The notes under the pieces were generated by a model, which did no database searches, was not told the DNA's origin, and was given only the letters and a program-made list of their open reading frames with translations. 64,000 bases of DNA from an uncultured SAR116 cluster alpha proteobacterium (GTDB lineage Bacteria; Pseudomonadota; Alphaproteobacteria; Puniceispirillales; Marisalimonadaceae). Location: contig CACNEF010000001.1 in the NCBI GenBank assembly GCA_902619485.1, forward strand, positions 124,001 through 188,000. Reading direction: 5' to 3'. Shown one piece after another: positions 57,941 through 64,000 of the stretch (positions within the stretch are counted from its first letter, which is position 1; each line of letters begins with the position of its first letter). The position numbers and the translations under genes were made by a program.

Positions 57941-59221
57941 ATGGGTCTATTGATAATGATGGGAATTTTTGCCTTTGGAGTTGTTATTGGTATTCCAGTA
58001 GCATTTGCCCTTGGCATAGGAGCGGTTTCGGCGTTTTATTTCGAAGGACTGCCTCTAATAATTGCTTTTCAAAGAATTATTTCAGGCATAAATGTTTTTT
58101 CTCTACTTGCTATTCCATTTTTTATTTTTGCTGGTGAATTAATGTTCCATGGTGGAATAGCTGTAAGACTTGTAAGATTAGCTTCATCTGCTGTTGGAGC
58201 CATAAGAGGCGGTCTTGGTGTTGTAAATGTATTTGCCTCAATGCTATTTGGCGGTATTTCAGGGTCAGCTGTAGCTGACGTTTCAGCTCTTGGTTCCATC
58301 CTAATACCAGTGATGAAAGAAAAAGGGTATGACGAAGATTACGCTGTAAATGTGACAGTTACGTCTTCCATAGCTGGGATTATGATACCCCCAAGTCATA
58401 ATATGATTTTGTTTGCTGTTGCTACTGGAGGAGGTGTTTCAATAACCCAACTTTTTTTATCAGGAATAATTCCAGGTGTTGTTATGTGTATTTGCTTAGC
58501 ATTGGTTGCCTATTTAGTTGCCGTAAAAAGAGGATATAAATCTGAGTTGTTTCCTGGATATTATACCCTATTTTTGCATTTTGTAACTGCCTTACCAGGC
58601 TTGTTCACAGCAGTTATTATTGTAGGAGGTGTGCTTTCAGGAATTTTCACTGTTACTGAGTCTGGCGCTTTTGGAACAATGTATGCTTTTGTTGTCACAA
58701 TAATAGTTTATAGAGCACTAACTTGGAAAAATTTCAAACTTGCTGTTGTTAATTCGGTAAAAACAACATCCATGGTGATGATACTTGTTGCTAGTGCGTC
58801 GGCATTTGGATACATGCTTACTTTTTACCAAGTGCCATCTCAAATGATAAGTTTTATGAATGGTATATCAAGCAACCCCATAGTTATTTTATTAATGATT
58901 AATATTATGCTATTGGTATTAGGCATGATAATGGACATGGCAGCCTTAATATTAATCTGCACCCCAATTTTTTTACCTTTAGCCATGTCTTTAGGTATGG
59001 ATCCACTTCAGTTTGGTATGATTTTAATGATGAACCTTGGGCTTGGCTTATGTACACCACCAGTCGGCGCTTGTCTTTTTGTTGGTTGTGCAATCGGCAA
59101 AGTACCAATAGAAAAAGCTGTTAAAACAATTTGGCCATTTTATTTTGCTATCTTTCTGGCTCTTATGTTGATAACATTTATTCCGGCCATTTCATTAACA
59201 TTACCCAATTTAGTGAGATAA
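57941..59221 (+). CDS. dctM: TRAP transporter large permease DctM
   Basis: About twelve hydrophobic segments, sodium-driven translocation channel. IPVAFALGIGAVSAFY, FAGELMFHGGIAVRL, FGGISGSAVADVSALGSILIP and MIPPSHNMI are DctM signatures. 426 residues. GAGGT precedes the ATG; the dctQ stop is 8 bases upstream. Confidence 0.94.
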   Translation: MGLLIMMGIFAFGVVIGIPVAFALGIGAVSAFYFEGLPLIIAFQRIISGINVFSLLAIPFFIFAGELMFHGGIAVRLVRLASSAVGAIRGGLGVVNVFASMLFGGISGSAVADVSALGSILIPVMKEKGYDEDYAVNVTVTSSIAGIMIPPSHNMILFAVATGGGVSITQLFLSGIIPGVVMCICLALVAYLVAVKRGYKSELFPGYYTLFLHFVTALPGLFTAVIIVGGVLSGIFTVTESGAFGTMYAFVVTIIVYRALTWKNFKLAVVNSVKTTSMVMILVASASAFGYMLTFYQVPSQMISFMNGISSNPIVILLMINIMLLVLGMIMDMAALILICTPIFLPLAMSLGMDPLQFGMILMMNLGLGLCTPPVGACLFVGCAIGKVPIEKAVKTIWPFYFAIFLALMLITFIPAISLTLPNLVR

Positions 59222-59252
59222 TAAGTACAAAGTAAATTTAAAAATACAGATT

Positions 59253-60149
59253 ATGAACTATATTAATGTATATTGTGTTTTAGACATAAAAGCTAATTTA
59301 GGAGAAAACCCAATTTGGTCGAAAAAAGACCAAATTTTATATTGGGTTGATATTAATAATCACTTGATATGTAAATTTGATCCTAGAAAGAAAAAAAATA
59401 GTTCTATTAATGTTGGTGATTTTATAGGATGTTTTGCTCTTAAAGAAAACTTAAATATTGTGTTAGCCTTAACTAATGGTTTTTTTGAATTAGAACAACA
59501 AAATGGAATAAAATCTTTTCTTTGTAATCCTAAAGATTACAATCCTGAAAACAGATTCAATGACGGAACAGTTGACCAAAGGGGAAGATTTTATGCAGGA
59601 ACTATGTCCTTAAATCCAATAAAAAAAACAGAAAAACCAAAAGGAAGTCTGTATTGCCTTCATCCATCAGGAGATGTAAATAAAGTTTTAGGAGGATTTT
59701 ACACTATTAATGGGCTAGCATTTTCTCCAGATTATAAGACAGCTTATGTTTCTGATAGTGCTCCATGGATCAGAACTATATGGTCTTATGATTATGATTT
59801 AGAAGATGGTGTTTGGTCTAATAAAAAAGTTTTTTTTGAAACTCACCAGATTAATGGTAGACCTGACGGTGGATGTGTTGATTCTGAGGGTTGTTATTGG
59901 ATGGCAGGAGTTTCTGGTTGGGAATTAGTTAGAATTACTCCAAAAGGTAAAATAGATATGATTATAAAAATGCCGATAGAAAAACCAACAAAAATAGCTT
60001 TTGGTGGCTCCAAACTTGATACTATGTATGTTACGTCAATAGGTAGCGATATTACACAAGGAACAATTAATAAACAGCCAAAAGCTGGGGGTATTTTTGC
60101 ATTAACAATACCTGGTATAAAAGGAATTGACTTCCCTTTTTATGGTTAA
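59253..60149 (+). CDS. SMP-30/gluconolactonase family lactonase
   Basis: Six-bladed beta-propeller hydrolase that opens sugar lactones. Metal-binding residues are in LGENPIWSKKD (Glu), RFNDGTVDQRGRFYAG (Asn) and GRPDGGCVDSEGCYW (Asp). 298 residues. It follows the TRAP genes on the same strand, so a lactone from an oxidised sugar is the expected substrate. Stop shared with the epimerase gene in TTAA. Confidence 0.88.
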   Translation: MNYINVYCVLDIKANLGENPIWSKKDQILYWVDINNHLICKFDPRKKKNSSINVGDFIGCFALKENLNIVLALTNGFFELEQQNGIKSFLCNPKDYNPENRFNDGTVDQRGRFYAGTMSLNPIKKTEKPKGSLYCLHPSGDVNKVLGGFYTINGLAFSPDYKTAYVSDSAPWIRTIWSYDYDLEDGVWSNKKVFFETHQINGRPDGGCVDSEGCYWMAGVSGWELVRITPKGKIDMIIKMPIEKPTKIAFGGSKLDTMYVTSIGSDITQGTINKQPKAGGIFALTIPGIKGIDFPFYG

Positions 60150-61036
60150 AAATTGTCTATTTCAAACTTTATTAAGCCTTTAATTTTCTTATTAGGCATC
60201 AAGACGTCACAATTTACATTTTCAATCTTTTTATAGGCTAAATTGAAACCATCAGTAGGATGACTTACAGGCTCTACACAAAAATACTTAGCATGTTCTG
60301 GAACATGTATTATTAAATGTTTGAAAATTTTATCTGTTTTAATCTTAACCTTTTTTCGATTAGTGATCCAAAAAATTTCTATCTCTTGTTGGAAATTTTC
60401 ATAACATATTGTTTTTTGTTTTTTCCATAGTTCACTTCCTTTCTTATAATCAAAATTATTTTTCACAATTTTAGTTTTTATTGGAAATTCTTCTGGACTA
60501 CCCACCCATTCTTTTTCAGCATAAAATTTCAATTTGACCTTATCATTAAAATTAAAATATGGATGTATGCCAAACCCAAATGGCATTGGATTATTTGATT
60601 TGTTTGAAATTTCTAATTCAAAAAAAATATTATTATCTTCTAAAGTTATTGTTTGAAATACTTCATAAGACCACGGCCAACCAAATTTATTTGCTAAATG
60701 CTCATAAACAATAACTGCAGAGCTATCTGTTTTTTTTAATACATTCCATTTTCCCAAATATGCATGCCCATGAATCGAATTAGGAGGATCATTCTTCGCT
60801 AATTTATATTCTAATTGATTAAAATTGAACTTTGAGTTTTTGATTCTGTTTGAAAAAGGTACTAAACAAAAGCTTCCACCTTTATAAGACTGTAATGGTT
60901 TAATAACTTGAATTTGAAAAGGAAAAAAAATATCAAATTCATTAAAAACTAATTGATTTACTCTACCTCCAAGTTCTGGCAAAAGATCTAATTTTAGTCT
61001 GTCAGTTAAAAGATTTATTACATTTGAATAACTCAT
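60146..61036 (-). CDS. Aldose 1-epimerase-like protein
   Basis: Galactose mutarotase fold: interconverts anomers of a sugar. ELGGRVNQLVFNEFD opens the domain; His residues are in SIHGHAY and GFGIHPYFNF, and the Glu in FCVEPVSHPTDGFN is the expected base. 296 residues. It overlaps the dehydratase gene by four bases, so the two form one unit and point to a sugar substrate. Confidence 0.85.
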   Translation of the reverse strand: MSYSNVINLLTDRLKLDLLPELGGRVNQLVFNEFDIFFPFQIQVIKPLQSYKGGSFCLVPFSNRIKNSKFNFNQLEYKLAKNDPPNSIHGHAYLGKWNVLKKTDSSAVIVYEHLANKFGWPWSYEVFQTITLEDNNIFFELEISNKSNNPMPFGFGIHPYFNFNDKVKLKFYAEKEWVGSPEEFPIKTKIVKNNFDYKKGSELWKKQKTICYENFQQEIEIFWITNRKKVKIKTDKIFKHLIIHVPEHAKYFCVEPVSHPTDGFNLAYKKIENVNCDVLMPNKKIKGLIKFEIDNF

Positions 61037-62259
61037 ATATCTTTTGAAGTAGTAATTTTTTTTGAAGTATCTTGAGAATTTAACAAAGAACTATTTAAAT
61101 CAACACCTAATCCAATACCATTCATTGGTAATGCAAAACCATTTTGAACTTCAGGTAAATTATCAACTAAAATTTTATAAAAACCATTATAAAAGGATCT
61201 AACACTCTCTAAAATCATTACATTCGGATATGCAAGACTGATATGTAAGTTTGCAATCCAAACTACTGGCCCTGTACAATCGTGAGGGCACATCATCCTG
61301 TTATTTCCATGAGCTATACCAGATATTTTGATTGCTTCTGTAATACCTCCGATCCAACCTAAATCATAATGCATATAATCAATGGCTCCAAGAGAAAGAG
61401 CATCGCGATACCATAGAGCTGTACCTAAAGCCTCACTTCCTGCGACTGGTGCAATTGTATTTTGCTTAAATTCTGCTAAATCTTTTAAATGTGCCATATT
61501 AATTGGATCTTCGTGCCAAAAAACATCAAATTCATCAACATGTTTAGCAATTTTTAATGCTGGTGCTAGTTGCCACAATGAGTGATATTCTAACATAATA
61601 TCAATATTGCTACCAACTGCATCACGAATTTTTTTTATTCTATCTAGACCCTTTTTAAGATCTTGTGATGAAATCATTTGACCTTTGGAAATAAAAGCAA
61701 ATTCATCAAATGGCCAAATTTTCATTGCTTTTATACCTTCATCTAAAAGACTTTGTGCAAGGTCTCCTGGATTTTTTGTCTGAAGCTCCAAATCATCATA
61801 TGATTCTTTATTTTGATTGGATTTAAGCTCACTCACTAATCTAGATGAAGAATTCGCATTCCAGTTATATCCACTAGCAGCACAAGTATTGTAAATTGGT
61901 ATTTTATCTCTGCACGGTCCACCTAAAATATCAACTAATTTTAAATTACTTGATTTAGCCTTTAAGTCCCATAAAGCAATATCAATTGCTGAGTTACCCC
62001 TATACTCAACAGATCTTGTTGGATAACCAATATATCTGTTGGCAGTCCAATTTAATAAATTATCAGCATGTTCATTAATTCTAAGTGGGTCTTTTCCTAA
62101 CAAATAAGGTGCACAACTTTCATGAATGTAACTAACAATGGCATTTGGATTTCTAAAAGTTTCACCCAATCCTGTAATACCTTCGTTAGTATGAATTTTA
62201 ACCCATACTAAGTTAGAAAAATTTTTATTTTGTATAGTTTCTATCGCTGTAATTTTCAT
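61033..62259 (-). CDS. Enolase-superfamily (mandelate racemase group) sugar-acid dehydratase
   Basis: Removes water from an aldonate or aldarate to give a 2-keto-3-deoxy acid. The three metal ligands are in IDIMLEYHS, FDVFWHEDPI and PVAGSEALG, the Lys side in GIKAMKIWPFDEFA, and the general-acid/base His in MCPHDCTGPV. Exact sugar acid cannot be read. 408 residues; the first ATG at 62259 is used (a TTG directly before it is ignored). Ten bases after a 33-codon ORF. Confidence 0.85.
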   Translation of the reverse strand: MKITAIETIQNKNFSNLVWVKIHTNEGITGLGETFRNPNAIVSYIHESCAPYLLGKDPLRINEHADNLLNWTANRYIGYPTRSVEYRGNSAIDIALWDLKAKSSNLKLVDILGGPCRDKIPIYNTCAASGYNWNANSSSRLVSELKSNQNKESYDDLELQTKNPGDLAQSLLDEGIKAMKIWPFDEFAFISKGQMISSQDLKKGLDRIKKIRDAVGSNIDIMLEYHSLWQLAPALKIAKHVDEFDVFWHEDPINMAHLKDLAEFKQNTIAPVAGSEALGTALWYRDALSLGAIDYMHYDLGWIGGITEAIKISGIAHGNNRMMCPHDCTGPVVWIANLHISLAYPNVMILESVRSFYNGFYKILVDNLPEVQNGFALPMNGIGLGVDLNSSLLNSQDTSKKITTSKDI

Positions 62260-62269
62260 CAAAAAACTT

Positions 62270-62371
62270 CTATAAACTCGTAATAATGAAAGATTTAATT
62301 CCTAAAAAGAAAAAAAATAATGTTAAAATTATCAGAACACCTAACAACCCCATTCCTATTTCTTTCAACAT
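62270..62371 (-). CDS. Putative 33-aa single-span membrane microprotein
   Basis: A short ORF between two co-directional genes. Codons: MLKEIGMGLLGVLII, then LTLFFFFLGIKSFIITSL. One strong hydrophobic segment with a charged N-terminal end (KE) and a single Lys inside. AGG is 8 bases before the ATG; the stop is 10 bases before the dehydratase. It fills the only coding-sized gap between the two genes. No known family recognised. Could be chance in T-rich DNA. Confidence 0.5.
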   Translation of the reverse strand: MLKEIGMGLLGVLIILTLFFFFLGIKSFIITSL

Positions 62372-62380
62372 TAATTATAC

Positions 62381-63247
62381 CTATTTACTATTAAAGTGGA
62401 TTACACCAAGATTTTTTATATCATAACCCTTTAAACTTGAAGCAATATCAAAAAATTCAGTAGTTTTAGAAAATTGTAAAAGTTTTTGAAATGGAACTTC
62501 AAACCAAGAAAATCTATCAATTACTAAATCAAATCTTTCTTTAACTACTGGAATAAATTTAAGTTTATACTTTTCTGCCTCTGAGGCTATACCTAGAGTT
62601 ACATCAGCTTGCCCAGATAAAACTAATGAAACTGCGTCAATTTCAGAATAAACAATTTCTGTTTTAACAAAATCTGATAAATTTAAATTTTCACTTTTTA
62701 ACAAATTCTTTAAATAATTATCCGCACCTGAACCAGGTTGTCTAGTGACTAATCTTAGACCTTTAAAATCTGTTATGCTCTTTTTTGGTTCATTAAGAGG
62801 TTGAAATATCAAACCTCTTTCTCTTTTTGCCCATTCCATAAGAACAAAATCTTTGTCATTTAAATATTTTTCAACACTAGGAATATTCCATTTTTTTGAG
62901 CTAAAATTATAAATATGAAGTCCTGATGCAATTCCTTGGTTTAATTTAAACCTTTCAAGCCCCTTATTACTACCATCAAAAGATAAAGCTATACCTGATC
63001 CAGATTTTTTTATTGCATATTCAAGGAGAGGATCATGACTCCCTAAAATTACATCTGGTAAATAATTTTTATTTTCGACAGAGTTATTATTGCCAGCTAT
63101 CCAGTTAGCCACTTCTTCTTTAGAAAATAATAATTTGCCCATTACTCTCGAAAATGGAACTTCTTCTTTAGAAACTAGATCATAAATTTTTCTTGGTTTA
63201 ACTCTAAGAAACTCCGCTAATTCATCAGTTGTAAAATAATCAGACAA
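62381..63247 (-). CDS. HTH + PBP-like regulator (excisionase-type HTH, PF12727-like domain)
   Basis: N-terminal excisionase/MerR-type helix-turn-helix (FTTDELAEFLRVKPRKIYDLVSKEEVPFSRVMGKLLFSKEEVANWI, residues 5-50) fused to a periplasmic-binding-like domain with RLVTRQPGSGADNYLKNLL and SLVLSGQADVTLGIASEA. In other bacteria such proteins lie with molybdenum cofactor or formate dehydrogenase genes, which fits fdhD 0.5 kb away. 288 residues; start is TTG at 63247 without a good ribosome site. Confidence 0.85.
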   Translation of the reverse strand: MSDYFTTDELAEFLRVKPRKIYDLVSKEEVPFSRVMGKLLFSKEEVANWIAGNNNSVENKNYLPDVILGSHDPLLEYAIKKSGSGIALSFDGSNKGLERFKLNQGIASGLHIYNFSSKKWNIPSVEKYLNDKDFVLMEWAKRERGLIFQPLNEPKKSITDFKGLRLVTRQPGSGADNYLKNLLKSENLNLSDFVKTEIVYSEIDAVSLVLSGQADVTLGIASEAEKYKLKFIPVVKERFDLVIDRFSWFEVPFQKLLQFSKTTEFFDIASSLKGYDIKNLGVIHFNSK

Positions 63248-63304
63248 ATGTTTATACCATAAAAATATTTAGTTTATTTTAGCATTATATTCTATAATCA
63301 GTTA

Positions 63305-63691
63305 ATGAAAAGTAGATCAACAAACATAAAACGTTCTTCCTTACCACCCAACTTGGTAAAAGAAAATGAAAATGGTATTCGAATTAAAGTATATATTCAG
63401 GGCCACATGATTGGTGCTGGTAAGATGGAACTTTTCCATTTAGTTCATCAAAAAGGGTCAGTAAGAGCTGCAGCAAATTTCATGGGCATGAGTACCAAGC
63501 GCGCAAAACTTTTGCTCAACACTATAGAAGAAGCATTTCCAACTCCTATTTTAGAAAAGCAAAAAGGAAATAAGGGAACACTTTTAACATCTTTTGGGAA
63601 AGAATTATTAACAAAATATTTAAGCTTAAATAAACATCTATCAGATGAGGCAGAAAATTTTATTCAATGGGCAACTTCTAAACAACGATAA
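63305..63691 (+). CDS. ModE-type single-domain HTH regulator
   Basis: Winged helix like the N-terminal domain of ModE: GAGKMELFHLVHQKGSVRAAANFMGMSTKRAKLLLNTIEEAFPTPILEKQKGNKGTLLTSFGKELL. It lacks the molybdate-binding (TOBE-like) C-terminal part, so it would need another sensor or act constitutively. 128 residues. Divergent from the HTH-PBP gene, 15 bases ahead of fdhD. The regulator of the tup operator is a possible role. Confidence 0.86.
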   Translation: MKSRSTNIKRSSLPPNLVKENENGIRIKVYIQGHMIGAGKMELFHLVHQKGSVRAAANFMGMSTKRAKLLLNTIEEAFPTPILEKQKGNKGTLLTSFGKELLTKYLSLNKHLSDEAENFIQWATSKQR

Positions 63692-63706
63692 AAATTAGGT
63701 TTAAAA

Positions 63707-64000
63707 ATGAAAAATAGTAAAGAATTTCTAATATCACCAGATTTAGAGAATGATAATTTAACAAAAGAGATTGAAGGAATTAACGAAGCCGGAGAAAGTA
63801 TAAAACTTCCCGTAGTTAAAGAAATACCTTTAACAATTTATTTAAACAAACAGGAAATAGTCACTGCAATGACACTTGGTGACATGCCTGATCTACTTGC
63901 AGTCGGATATTTATTAAACCAAAATATGCTAAAAAAAAATGATGTAATTTCTGAAGTTACATACGATGAAGACTTACAAGTTGTAATAGTAAGGACAAAA
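63707..64000 (+). CDS. fdhD: Formate dehydrogenase accessory sulfurtransferase FdhD (5' part, runs off window)
   Basis: 98 codons from ATG 63707. After a 40-residue lead, VKEIPLTIYLNKQEIVTAMTLGDMPDLLAVGYLLNQNML matches the FdhD start (PLTIYVN..., ...DLxxLAxGFLLxE). FdhD passes sulfur from IscS to the Mo/W cofactor of formate dehydrogenase. The protein is cut at about one third; the rest lies to the right, probably followed by formate dehydrogenase genes. Confidence 0.85.
   Translation, partial: MKNSKEFLISPDLENDNLTKEIEGINEAGESIKLPVVKEIPLTIYLNKQEIVTAMTLGDMPDLLAVGYLLNQNMLKKNDVISEVTYDEDLQVVIVRTK

Noticed and set aside
62287-62423. Plus-strand ORF MKDLIPKKKKNN... across the dehydratase-regulator gap
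   Set aside because: No ribosome site, runs into the antisense of the HTH-PBP gene, low complexity Lys/Asn.
1-64000. tRNA, rRNA, CRISPR, IS elements, prophage or riboswitches
   Set aside because: Looked for in all intergenic spaces; no T-loop patterns, spaced repeats, transposase or integrase genes, and no conserved riboswitch core were seen.

Overview
The window is 64 kb of AT-rich (about 30% GC by eye), very tightly packed bacterial chromosome. There is no gene-free stretch over 300 bases, and I see no rRNA, tRNA, insertion sequence, prophage or CRISPR. Gene content points to a streamlined marine alphaproteobacterium: an IalB-family protein next to rlmN and argG, a double-domain Dcd, TRAP and peptide transporters, a tungstate transporter, and the propionyl-CoA route. 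A SAR11-like or HIMB59/AEGEAN-169-like lineage would fit, but the sequence alone does not settle it. Names come from protein motifs read by eye; no database search was run.

Layout. 1-11.8 kb: typA (3' end outside the window), an RND efflux pair, pckA, an FAD monooxygenase with a glutathione peroxidase, a Bax-inhibitor-like protein, rlmN and ialB. 12-14.6 kb: argG, a small secreted protein, a quinone reductase. 14.6-23 kb: a complete propionate-to-succinyl-CoA module (prpE, methylmalonyl-CoA mutase, pccA, pccB, and the epimerase read divergently). 23-34 kb: SprT-like protease, YnjD-like ATPase, folE, trkH, hslO, argF, argD, dcd, an ABC-2 permease, recX, acs. 34-42.9 kb: TVP38 protein, a class I CoA-transferase-fold pair, TPR protein, DUF4864-like protein, rhodanese, a 6PGDH-like dehydrogenase, three transporters and a hydrolase. 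43-51.5 kb: an oligopeptide-type ABC transporter interleaved with three amidohydrolases, suggesting uptake and deacylation of N-acyl amino acids or small peptides. 51.5-54.3 kb: tungstate transporter tupBC facing tupA, and an Lrp regulator. 54.4-62.3 kb: a sugar or sugar-acid catabolic island (SDR, MDR dehydrogenase, TRAP DctPQM, SMP-30 lactonase, aldose epimerase, enolase-superfamily dehydratase). 62.3-64 kb: a 33-residue membrane ORF, an HTH-PBP regulator, a ModE-like regulator, and the 5' end of fdhD, so a formate dehydrogenase locus probably lies to the right. The Tup transporter and this right edge form a W/Mo theme.

The most unusual observation concerns starts. Two clear family members, pccB and dctQ, have no in-frame ATG, GTG or TTG where their families begin. 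Both have AAGGAG followed, exactly 7 bases later, by an in-frame ATC (context TTATC) that restores a full-length protein. Either these are real AUC (or AUU) initiations or both start regions carry sequence changes. A second structural theme is extreme compaction: four convergent gene pairs share a TTAA or CTAA tetranucleotide as both stop codons, and only one clear bidirectional terminator was found between convergent genes.
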